NCBI GenBank assembly: GCA_029261615.1 | Contig: JAJDAX010000332.1 | Location: forward strand, 1 to 6,076 | Direction of reading: 5' to 3' | Length of the DNA: 6,076 nucleotides | Source of the DNA: Nitrospinaceae bacterium | GTDB taxonomy: Bacteria > Nitrospinota > Nitrospinia > Nitrospinales > Nitrospinaceae | Part shown: positions 1 through 5,920 of the stretch, one piece after another | How positions within the stretch are numbered: the stretch's first letter is position 1 | How the letters are laid out: each line of letters opens with the position of its first letter | Program-made: the position numbers and the translations under genes | The notes under the pieces: model-generated | Database searches by the model: none | Told to the model about the DNA's origin: nothing | The model's input: the letters and a program-made list of their open reading frames with translations, nothing else

Positions 1-812
1 CCCATCTCAATGGGGGTCTCCAGGTTTTTGCCCACCCCCTTAAGTCGCTTGCGGTTTTTTCTCTCCTCAACTTCTTCCAGGTAAGCTCCACCGATCAAAC
101 CTGCGGGTAACGCGAACAACCCAATACCCAGGACGGCGATGATCGCGCCCAACACTTTGCCAATGGCGGTGATCGGGTACACGTCACCATAACCGACGGT
201 AGTCAAAGTCGCCACGCCCCACCACATGGCCATGGGAATACTGGAAAAGGCTTCAGGCTGCATTTCCCTTTCGACGTAATACATCAGGGTTGAAGACATC
301 AAAAGAAGCAGGACGAGCAGGAACAGGGTGCAAAGCAATTCCTCCCGTTTTTTCATCAACACGCCCCGGACGCTGGAAAGGGCGAGAGAATACCGGGCCA
401 GTTTGAGCACAAGGAATAGTCGGAACAGACGGACCGCTCGGATAAACCTGAAATCCAGGCCGATAAAGGGAAGGTAAAATGGAAGAATCGCCATGAGATC
501 GATAATTCCAAAAAAAGAGACGGCATACCGGAGCCTGCCCTTAACCGGATGGTCATATTGTGGATCTTCAACACAACACCAGAGTCTAACGAAATACTCC
601 GCAGTAAAGATCAGGACCGACACGACCTCAAATCCATTAAGCCAACCGGACCACGCCTGGTAAATCGGCCCCACGGTTTCCAGAACCAGGGCCAGCACAT
701 TGAGGCCGATCAAGGAAAGAATGAACAGATCGAACGCCCGGCTTTGACGGTCACCGGGAGCGGCAACTTCCACGATTTCAAATATCCTGCGTCTGTTACT
801 TTTCAATTCCAA
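1..812 (-). CDS. Voltage-gated K+ channel (six TM, one pore), 3' end outside the window
   Basis: The minus-strand frame stays open from the end of the aminopropyltransferase gene to the left edge, giving 270 codons with no stop. Counting from TTG at 812, S1 is about 27-44; S2 about 61-81 with acidic Glu62 and Glu72; S3 about 99-118 with Asp105. S4 is about 121-141 and has Arg at every third position (122, 125, 128, 131) followed by Lys137 and Arg140. S5 is about 159-180. The pore helix leads to the K+ selectivity filter TTVGYGD (204-210). S6 is about 217-244 with GIGLFALPAGLIGGAY. This is the full voltage sensor plus pore of a KvAP-like tetrameric channel. A charged cytoplasmic tail (EEVEERKNRKRLKG) begins after S6 and runs off the window, so any C-terminal regulatory domain is unseen. 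The start must be non-ATG; TTG 812 is preferred on ribosome-site spacing, GTG 821 is the alternative. It overlaps the upstream gene by 10 bases. Confidence 0.92.
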   Translation of the reverse strand, partial: MELKSNRRRIFEIVEVAAPGDRQSRAFDLFILSLIGLNVLALVLETVGPIYQAWSGWLNGFEVVSVLIFTAEYFVRLWCCVEDPQYDHPVKGRLRYAVSFFGIIDLMAILPFYLPFIGLDFRFIRAVRLFRLFLVLKLARYSLALSSVRGVLMKKREELLCTLFLLVLLLLMSSTLMYYVEREMQPEAFSSIPMAMWWGVATLTTVGYGDVYPITAIGKVLGAIIAVLGIGLFALPAGLIGGAYLEEVEERKNRKRLKGVGKNLETPIEM

Positions 813-2356
813 TATTTCCACCCTTTCAGGTAGTAGTCCAATACCGCTGGACGGTTGAGCGAGCTAACGCGGACAGGCTCCGTTTCAAGATCTCTTGAAA
901 ATGAAAACAGAGAGGGAAGCATTTTCTTCTCCAGGAACCGGGTCGGTACATTGAAAGCCCAGGTGTCGGCGTGTTGCTGCACGTTCGATGCAATGACAAA
1001 TCCCCAGTCGCCAAACGAAGGGACATACACGTGGTACGGGGTTACGTGTTTGAACCCGGAAGATTCAACAGTAGTTTTGATACACCAGAACGCCTGTTTC
1101 GAAAAAAACGGACTGGTAGCCTGCGTGACGAACACGCCCTGGCGGGACAACCGGCTCTTCACCAGGCTGTAAAACTCACGACTGTAAAGCCGCGCCAGCG
1201 AAGTATTTTTTGGGTCGGGCAAATCGGCGATGATCACATCGAAAAACTCTTTCGCTTGCTCAAGAAACTGGTAGGCATCTGCATTGACGATGTTCACCCT
1301 CGGGTCCAGCATGCTTTCCTCATTTAATTCCAGCATCATGCGATGGGTCGTTGCCAGGCGTGTGACTTCAGGGTCCAGATCCACCAGCGTAATTTTTTTA
1401 ATCGAAGAATACTTTAACAGGTCCCGCGCCACCAACCCGTCTCCCCCTCCCAGAATCAGAACGTGTTCCGGGTTCGCCATGGCGGCCAGGGGGATATGCA
1501 CCAGAGCCTCATGATAACGATATTCATCGATGGAGGAAAACTGCAGGTTGCCGTCCAGAAAAAGGCGAAAATCTTTTTTATTTTTGGTCAGCACTATTTT
1601 CTGATACTGGCTTTGCTTGGAAAGAATGATCCGGTCTTCATACACCCCGGATTCCCAGGCATGTATCAGGCTTTGCGAGCCGATCAGCAGTCCAATCAAA
1701 AGCACGATGGACGTATAGACTCCCAGTTTTATTTTTGGCGCCTGATGCAGGTCCATCAAATCGCGGAAACACCAGAAGTTGAACAATCCCACCAGCAGAT
1801 TGATGATGCCGATAATCAACGAGCTTTTGAACAGTCCAAAAAATGGGAGCAGGAAAAAGGGGAATAGCAGGGAAGCCGCAAGAGCGCCGAAATAATCCAG
1901 GGACAACACGTTGGAGATATTGGTGCGCAACGGGTAATGCTTTTCCATGATCCGCGTGAGTAACGGAATTTCGAGACCGATCAGGGTCCCGATGGCCAGG
2001 ATGAGGCTCAGCATGACCGCGTAATAGGCGGACTGGTTCAGGCTGGAAAACGCCGCAAACAGCAAGGGGACGCTCAATCCGCCCAGCAGTCCCAGTACGA
2101 TTTCGATAATAATAAACCAGCGGATCAGATTTTCACGAAAGGCGCGGGACAGCAGGGTGCCGATCCCCATGGCCGTCATGGACAAGCCGATGGTAATGGA
2201 AAACTGTTTGACGCTGTCGCCGAGGAGGTAGGAGGAGATGCTTCCGATCAGAAGCTCATAAACAATCGTGCAAAGGCCGACAACAAAAATAGTGGAAAAC
2301 AGTACCAGAGATTCAAAGGTCGGGGTAATTCGTTTTTGAGTACTACTTTCCGCCAC
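803..2356 (-). CDS. Polyamine aminopropyltransferase (spermidine/spermine synthase family) with N-terminal membrane domain
   Basis: This 517-residue protein transfers an aminopropyl group from decarboxylated S-adenosylmethionine to a polyamine, by family. The N-terminal half (to about residue 230) holds about seven membrane helices, including the early motif YELLIGSISSYLLGDSV. The C-terminal half is a complete-looking spermidine synthase domain: DGNLQFSSIDEYRYHEALVH (268-287), the nucleotide-binding GGGDG (303-307), LVDLDP with an acidic ribose-binding position (324-329), ADAY (359-362), the catalytic D-x-x-D in ADLPDP (Asp378 and Asp381), LYSREFY (390-396) and GDWGF (449-453). Length and order fit the membrane-fused SpeE-like class of about 520 residues, not soluble SpeE (about 290). 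The substrate cannot be read from sequence: it may be putrescine, another polyamine or something else. Start: GTG at 2356 with GGAGG eight bases upstream; GTG at 2365 is the alternative. The gene overlaps its upstream neighbour by 14 bases and ends in TGA at 805-803, inside the start of the channel gene. Confidence 0.93.
   Translation of the reverse strand: MAESSTQKRITPTFESLVLFSTIFVVGLCTIVYELLIGSISSYLLGDSVKQFSITIGLSMTAMGIGTLLSRAFRENLIRWFIIIEIVLGLLGGLSVPLLFAAFSSLNQSAYYAVMLSLILAIGTLIGLEIPLLTRIMEKHYPLRTNISNVLSLDYFGALAASLLFPFFLLPFFGLFKSSLIIGIINLLVGLFNFWCFRDLMDLHQAPKIKLGVYTSIVLLIGLLIGSQSLIHAWESGVYEDRIILSKQSQYQKIVLTKNKKDFRLFLDGNLQFSSIDEYRYHEALVHIPLAAMANPEHVLILGGGDGLVARDLLKYSSIKKITLVDLDPEVTRLATTHRMMLELNEESMLDPRVNIVNADAYQFLEQAKEFFDVIIADLPDPKNTSLARLYSREFYSLVKSRLSRQGVFVTQATSPFFSKQAFWCIKTTVESSGFKHVTPYHVYVPSFGDWGFVIASNVQQHADTWAFNVPTRFLEKKMLPSLFSFSRDLETEPVRVSSLNRPAVLDYYLKGWKYWN
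821..826 (-). promoter_or_regulatory. Ribosome binding site candidate for the K+ channel gene
   Basis: The minus strand reads AAAGGG here, inside the last codons of the aminopropyltransferase gene. It is eight bases before an in-frame TTG at 812-810. The in-frame GTG at 821-819 overlaps the site itself and the TTG at 806-804 is too far from it, so the site points to 812. No nearby ATG in this frame fits. Confidence 0.5.
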
Positions 2357-2603
2357 CCGTTCCACCTCCGAGGTGACCCGGACCCCCTACACTCCCGGCA
2401 CGTGCGCTCGGGCCGTAGTACGTGTTTGCGCCTCCCCAATAGAAAAATGACGGACCATGGTGGTAGCCTCCGTAACCTGTGTAGCCATATCCCCTGGAGC
2501 CTGCGTAAAATGCGCCGAAATAAAGAACGGCCATGACGACCATGACAATGACCGATGCACTCCCCTGGGAATTTCCTAAAGTCGAGTTTTCTGGATTTTT
2601 CAT
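2343..2603 (-). CDS. Small single-TM protein with a Gly/Tyr-rich tail
   Basis: This 86-residue hypothetical protein has a polar start (MKNPENSTLGNSQGSA), one membrane segment (about residues 17-34, SVIVMVVMAVLYFGAFYA) and a low-complexity tail in which about 20 of the last 52 residues are Gly, mixed with Tyr, His, Phe and Trp (for example YGYTGYGGYHHG and the end GHLGGGTGGGK). No known domain is recognised. The tail may be disordered or self-associating. Topology is not clear from charges. The ATG at 2603 follows the 191-residue gene by 27 bases and has only a weak ribosome site (AGG six bases upstream). The stop is TAG at 2345-2343. Its 3' end overlaps the start of the aminopropyltransferase gene and carries that gene's ribosome site, which points to translational coupling. 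A real gene is supported by the clean operon spacing and the membrane segment, but composition bias makes this less certain than its neighbours. Confidence 0.7.
   Translation of the reverse strand: MKNPENSTLGNSQGSASVIVMVVMAVLYFGAFYAGSRGYGYTGYGGYHHGPSFFYWGGANTYYGPSARAGSVGGPGHLGGGTGGGK
2365..2369 (-). promoter_or_regulatory. Ribosome binding site deciding the aminopropyltransferase start
   Basis: The minus strand reads GGAGG here, followed by eight bases and then GTG at 2356-2354. A GTG at 2365-2363 is also in frame and would add three residues, but it would directly abut this site with no spacer. The site therefore favours 2356. It lies within the coding sequence of the preceding Gly-rich gene. 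Confidence 0.65.
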
Positions 2604-2630
2604 AGTATGCCTATCATTCCAATAAATGGA

Positions 2631-3206
2631 TCAGCGTTCAAAGTGTTGTTTTGATTCTTGTGCATTTGTATAAAACAAAATTCCCATTGCGGCGATGATG
2701 GAGAACAGCCCCAAAATAAAATGGGCCAGTGAGCTTCCCCGCTTTTTCTTTACTTGTACGTTGATCTCCCGGCCAGAATCCGAAGTTTTCATTTCGCTTT
2801 TAAATTCCAGGAAAAATTTTCCCGGGTCAGGAAACGTCACCTTCAGCTCAAAATCTTCTTTTTTCTCATGCCAGGGTCCATCGGAATCCCGCCCTCTTTC
2901 ATCCCAGAATTCTCCTCCGAATCCAAACAGGTAATTCTTATTTACATCCAACACATCCCCACTGACAAAACTCCATTTTCCATCATCTACATTTTGCTGA
3001 ACCGTGATCAAGTAAACGGCGTTGCGTTCCTTTACATCAAGAGGCCCGACGATTCCCCCTTGCGGAGGAACTTGCTCATTGAGTGCGGCTTTCCCAATAT
3101 TTGAGTTGAACCAGAACGAGGTGATGAAACAAAGAACTGCATACCCCAAAAAAAGGAGACCGATTTTATTGAATTCCTCTCGTTTTTTTGGATCTGCAAT
3201 TGCCAT
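2631..3206 (-). CDS. Unrecognised two-TM protein with an extracytoplasmic beta-rich domain
   Basis: I do not recognise this 191-residue protein. A basic N-terminus (DPKKREEFNK) precedes membrane segment 1 (about residues 15-33), then a roughly 125-residue polar domain (about 34-158), membrane segment 2 (about 160-179, FILGLFSIIAAMGILFYT) and a short C-terminal tail. By the positive-inside rule both ends are cytoplasmic and the central domain lies outside the inner membrane. That domain alternates hydrophobic and polar residues as beta strands do (AVYLITVQQ 63-71, KWSFVSGDVLD 77-87, FELKVTFPDPGKFFLEFKSEM 119-139, REINVQVKKK 146-155), suggesting a beta-sandwich. There are aromatic clusters but no clear catalytic motif. 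The ATG at 3206 is preceded by AAGGA overlapping the upstream stop, with six bases between. The region looks somewhat richer in A+T than its neighbours by eye. It is probably a sensor or structural partner in the membrane complex; this is inference. Confidence 0.85.
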   Translation of the reverse strand: MAIADPKKREEFNKIGLLFLGYAVLCFITSFWFNSNIGKAALNEQVPPQGGIVGPLDVKERNAVYLITVQQNVDDGKWSFVSGDVLDVNKNYLFGFGGEFWDERGRDSDGPWHEKKEDFELKVTFPDPGKFFLEFKSEMKTSDSGREINVQVKKKRGSSLAHFILGLFSIIAAMGILFYTNAQESKQHFER

Positions 3207-3215
3207 TAGGAATCC

Positions 3216-4073
3216 TTAAAAAGTGAGGTTAAAGTCGATGGAAAAAAACAGGATGGTGGCAAAGGAAATCGCCACCGTCATTTCAAACCAGGCGATCGCC
3301 AGATTTCGATCCTTGCCAATGGCCTGATTCAGGTCAATTTTCGGAAGCAACAGCTTATCGACCACACTGCGCAACAGCGGCAGAAGGATCAGACCGGTGC
3401 CCGCGCTGATGAAAAAATTAGTGAGATTGTATTGCCAACTGATGAAATCACCCACAGATCCTTTAAACAGGATGATCCCTAACGCAATGAGGGTTCCACC
3501 AAAAGCGATGCCCGCCGCCGCATTGTCCTTTTCGATTTCATCATGCACATCGAACGGCGTGATCCGATCGTAGATCCTCACAAACAGGATCAGAGCCAGT
3601 TGGCTGAGCACAAAAAAGGCCAAAGCCGTATGCACCCCTCCGCCCGCACCGTGGATGGAACCGGCGACGACCAGTCCCGAGGCGATGTAAGAGCCGAACT
3701 CAACAGCTCCCGTCCCCACGTTCCGGTCTTCGATGATTTCCTTGACGTTTGAAAATTTTCTTAAGATCAGGCGGTCGTTCACCACTCGCGACAGGTTCAG
3801 GAGTGCTATCCCCAGAAACGCGTAGCCTACAAACCCGTAGATGTCGTGAAGGAGTCCATGGGATGGCCCCAGGAGTGCTCCCAGAATCACAATGATGGTA
3901 GCGAAAAGATAACCGCTGAGGCTTATGGATGCCGCCAGGTTGCCTTCTCGTAACTGGAAGTTAATGCGGTAAGGAGTCAATAAGTCTTTGGCTACTTTTG
4001 AGATGCCGAACAGAACGATCGACAACGCGAGGAACAAGATTCCCTGAATGATATCCTGCCCAAGACTGGACAT
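3216..4073 (-). CDS. Multi-pass membrane protein with two tandem DUF350 units
   Basis: This 285-residue, very hydrophobic protein has about eight predicted membrane helices. It is roughly twice the length of a single-unit DUF350 protein such as E. coli YjfL (about 130 residues). A motif of charged residues, Asn and small residues opening a membrane helix occurs four times: REGNLAAS (42-49), EDRNVGTG (115-122), EKDNAAAG (181-188) and KDRNLAI (254-260). The order suggests one DUF350 unit at about 1-145 and a second at about 146-285, each with two half-repeats. The family's function is not established; its membership of PspA and polyamine clusters suggests a membrane-stress or transport role. 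The ATG at 4073 has AGGAG eight bases upstream within the 30-base gap after the DUF4178-like gene. It ends with TAA at 3218-3216, nine bases before the next start. The family call is strong; any biochemical activity is unknown. Confidence 0.88.
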   Translation of the reverse strand: MSSLGQDIIQGILFLALSIVLFGISKVAKDLLTPYRINFQLREGNLAASISLSGYLFATIIVILGALLGPSHGLLHDIYGFVGYAFLGIALLNLSRVVNDRLILRKFSNVKEIIEDRNVGTGAVEFGSYIASGLVVAGSIHGAGGGVHTALAFFVLSQLALILFVRIYDRITPFDVHDEIEKDNAAAGIAFGGTLIALGIILFKGSVGDFISWQYNLTNFFISAGTGLILLPLLRSVVDKLLLPKIDLNQAIGKDRNLAIAWFEMTVAISFATILFFSIDFNLTF

Positions 4074-4103
4074 AGATCCTGCTCCTCGATTTTGAAAATA
4101 TAT

Positions 4104-4742
4104 TTAGTGTTGCTCTGAATTCAGACTGTAAACCATGATTTGGGACGGTTTTAACTTTTCGCTGTAACCCACATCGTATGAACCGTCGCTCCACCGTTCA
4201 ATACCGATAAATTTGTTTCCGGATTCTGTTTCGAAATCCCAGTAATAAAAAGGATCCGTAATTTTATCGTCACTGTATCTGTAAAACACTGCGGGGTCGG
4301 AGTCCTCATAGTAAAAGGTTTCCCCATCGTAAGTGAACTGACCTTTTTCATCATCGTCCATCTTGTCGAGATCCTTCTTTTCGATCCCGATATCTTTAAG
4401 CTTGAGTTTCTTCAGGGTGACGGCGAGTTCCAGTTCATCGTCCTCATCCAGGTCAATCCAAACTTTATCTTCGCCGCGGTCGCCTTCCAGTTCGTACCAG
4501 CTCGATTCCCCCTGGCGGTAGGTGTGCCTGGCGATGATTTTCACATCGAAATCATCCAGGTCGGGCCCGATACCCGTAAGGCGGATCACGCCTCCGGCTT
4601 CGACGTTTTCTATGCGCAACTCATCCGGGGAATAAGGCCGAATACGGTCAGGCCTTCCCTGCTTGTCTTTCGACATCACCTTCCAGAACAGAAAACCAAC
4701 GACCCCACACAGAATCAGAAAAAGAATAGTCATACCCGTCAT
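4104..4742 (-). CDS. DUF4178-like membrane-anchored protein
   Basis: This 212-residue protein has one N-terminal hydrophobic segment (about residues 4-23, TILFLILCGVVGFLFWKVM), then a short basic stretch (KDKQGRPDRIRP) and a long acidic beta-rich domain that should be cytoplasmic by the positive-inside rule. The first half carries a DUF4178-like pattern: a VEAGGVIRL turn (48-55), then GESSWYELEGDRGEDKVWIDLDEDD (78-102), similar to the family's W-EY-L...W-L-ED core. The second half, with YYWDF (167-171), GIERWSDGSYD (180-190) and the C-terminal QIMVYSL, looks like a second related beta unit. The molecular function of DUF4178 is unknown, but the domain recurs beside PspA-like, DUF350 and spermidine-synthase genes. 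Its place just after pspA parallels YjfK in E. coli. The ATG at 4742 is favoured over the ATG at 4733 because AAGGA lies 12 bases upstream. The gene ends in TAA at 4106-4104. Confidence 0.8.
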   Translation of the reverse strand: MTGMTILFLILCGVVGFLFWKVMSKDKQGRPDRIRPYSPDELRIENVEAGGVIRLTGIGPDLDDFDVKIIARHTYRQGESSWYELEGDRGEDKVWIDLDEDDELELAVTLKKLKLKDIGIEKKDLDKMDDDEKGQFTYDGETFYYEDSDPAVFYRYSDDKITDPFYYWDFETESGNKFIGIERWSDGSYDVGYSEKLKPSQIMVYSLNSEQH

Positions 4743-4800
4743 ACTTTTAGTTCATCCTTTCAAGGGGAGGGGGCGCTTCACAAAATAAAGATCGCCGGAA

Positions 4801-5505
4801 TTAAATTCCCATTTTCTTTTTGAGCTCGGCCAAAGAATCTGATGAACCGGCCATTGCCTCTCCACCCAGTGCATTATTAATTTCGTTGTCCACGCTGGTC
4901 TCCACCATGGCGATCTCACCATAGGATTCCGCCAAAGCTTCATCCTCGTTGACCTTATCTTTCATCTTTTCCAACATGGCGATGGTCCCGTCTGAGTCCA
5001 CCTGCGCCAGTTCCTTGTTGAGCCGTTTGGTAGATTGCGCCACTTTGGCTCTCGCCTTGAGGGTGGTCATTTCATTTTCCCAGGTATTGATCTGGGACTT
5101 GAGGCGATTGATATTCACTTCCAGTTGACCCACCATTTTTTCCTGGTTGATCAGGTCCTGGCTGATTTTGACCGCGTGCTTGGCCGCCCCCTCTTTTTTG
5201 GTTAAGGCTTCACCCGCAAGACGGTCTGCATCCCCGGATGGCAAATCTCCTTTTTGACCCTTCTCCAAAAGCAACATGGCTTTGCGCTCGTAATCCGCAG
5301 CCGTCTGTTTTTTTTCTTCCTGGTCACGCTTAAGACGGATGGTCAGGGCTTTGACCTCAGCCAGGTTCTTTAGGCTGTTGCTCAAATCCTTTTTCATATC
5401 GCGAATCCCCTGCTCCGTCAATTTGATCGGATCTTCAATTTTATCCAGGGCCGCGTGTGCCTCCGACTGTGCCACTTTGAAAAATCTTTTAAAAATTCCC
5501 AACAT
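4801..5505 (-). CDS. pspA: PspA/IM30 family membrane-remodelling protein
   Basis: This 234-residue protein matches the PspA/IM30/Vipp1 family (usually about 220-260 residues). The N-terminus MLGIFKRFFKVAQ is the amphipathic helix that inserts into stressed membranes. EDPIKLTEQGIRDM (residues 24-37) is the conserved start of the helical hairpin. A long charged coiled coil follows (about 25-150), with a helix break at GQKGDLPSGDADRLAGEAL (83-101). Further helices run to about 210, and the short tail ends in SLAELKKKMGI. That tail and the moderate length suggest the YjfJ-like branch rather than classical PspA controlled by PspF. The family forms ESCRT-III-like polymers on the cytoplasmic face of the inner membrane and preserves membrane integrity and proton-motive force. 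The ATG at 5505 has a GGGGAG-type ribosome site in the 17-base gap upstream. No pspF, pspB or pspC is present, so regulation must differ from the E. coli psp operon. Confidence 0.95.
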   Translation of the reverse strand: MLGIFKRFFKVAQSEAHAALDKIEDPIKLTEQGIRDMKKDLSNSLKNLAEVKALTIRLKRDQEEKKQTAADYERKAMLLLEKGQKGDLPSGDADRLAGEALTKKEGAAKHAVKISQDLINQEKMVGQLEVNINRLKSQINTWENEMTTLKARAKVAQSTKRLNKELAQVDSDGTIAMLEKMKDKVNEDEALAESYGEIAMVETSVDNEINNALGGEAMAGSSDSLAELKKKMGI

Positions 5506-5522
5506 TATTCGCTCTCCCCTTG

Positions 5523-5918
5523 TTAACCGCGTGCCATTTGTATCAAATCCGCAGAGTTTTCTGCCATCGCCAGACTCAGTGCGTTGATAGAGCCTTCCAG
5601 TTCGTTCAAATCCAGATTTTCCAACTGCAACGTATCGCGGAACAAAACCTTCTTTCCGGAATCGTCAATGGCAAACGCACCGTGAATCATGTTCCGGTTC
5701 ATTTGCAACAATTGTTTCAAGGACTCGGCTGAGGTCCCTTCTTTAAGGTCGAAGACCAACTGCTCAAGAATGAGGATAGGATCTTCGCAATCGATCACCA
5801 GATTTTTGATTCCCTGAGACTCGTCTTCAATAACAACGATCTCTTCCGTCGCGTCTTCGCTTTTGAAATCAAAGCCCAACTCCTGAAGGTATCCCTTCAC
5901 TTTGTCAAAATGACTCAT
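5523..5918 (-). CDS. Small acidic YbjN/CesT-like protein upstream of pspA
   Basis: This 131-residue soluble, strongly acidic protein has no signal peptide or membrane segment. The pattern is an N-terminal helix (residues 3-14), a strand region (about 26-43), a helix (about 47-59), then LLQMNRNMIHGAFAID (70-85), a strand KKVLFRD (89-95) and a long C-terminal helix (about 104-128). This order resembles the YbjN / CesT-Tir chaperone fold, whose members bind partner proteins; I infer it from pattern, not alignment. Length (131) and position directly before a pspA gene also match YjfI (DUF2170) of the E. coli yjfIJ pair, so it may be a functional counterpart. The ATG at 5918 is preceded by AGGAG (5933-5929) inside the end of the J-domain gene, with 10 bases between. 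A 17-base gap separates it from pspA. It is probably a PspA partner or adaptor. There is no sign of a type III secretion system here, so a secretion-chaperone role is unlikely. Confidence 0.8.
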   Translation of the reverse strand: MSHFDKVKGYLQELGFDFKSEDATEEIVVIEDESQGIKNLVIDCEDPILILEQLVFDLKEGTSAESLKQLLQMNRNMIHGAFAIDDSGKKVLFRDTLQLENLDLNELEGSINALSLAMAENSADLIQMARG

Positions 5919-5920
5919 AA

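Noticed and set aside
356..574. Minus-strand open frame of 72 codons within the channel gene
   Set aside because: It is in a different frame from the channel, which shows S1-S6 and the selectivity filter without interruption across the same bases.
549..1327. Several plus-strand open frames of 94-118 codons
   Set aside because: They lie antisense to the K+ channel and aminopropyltransferase coding regions, which have unmistakable family motifs.
1463..1867. Plus-strand open frame of 134 codons
   Set aside because: It lies entirely antisense to the well-supported aminopropyltransferase gene, has no recognisable domain and no operon context; it is a frame shadow.
2754..3104. Plus-strand open frame of 116 codons, with a smaller one nested at 2695-2934
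   Set aside because: Both are antisense to the 191-residue membrane protein, whose TM-domain-TM architecture and ribosome site are convincing; the plus-strand products show no coherent features.
4743..4800. Possible internal promoter or terminator in the longest gap (after pspA)
   Set aside because: I see no convincing -35/-10 pair, no sigma-54 GG-GC element, and no stem-loop followed by a T run on the minus strand; only the ribosome site AAGGA stands out.
4801..5505. Classical pspABC-pspF phage-shock operon
   Set aside because: No PspB, PspC or PspF coding sequence is in the window; the flanking genes match the YjfJ-type cluster instead.
5523..5918. Type III secretion chaperone
   Set aside because: The fold resemblance to CesT-like proteins is plausible, but no secretion apparatus or effector gene is present; the neighbours point to PspA-related work.
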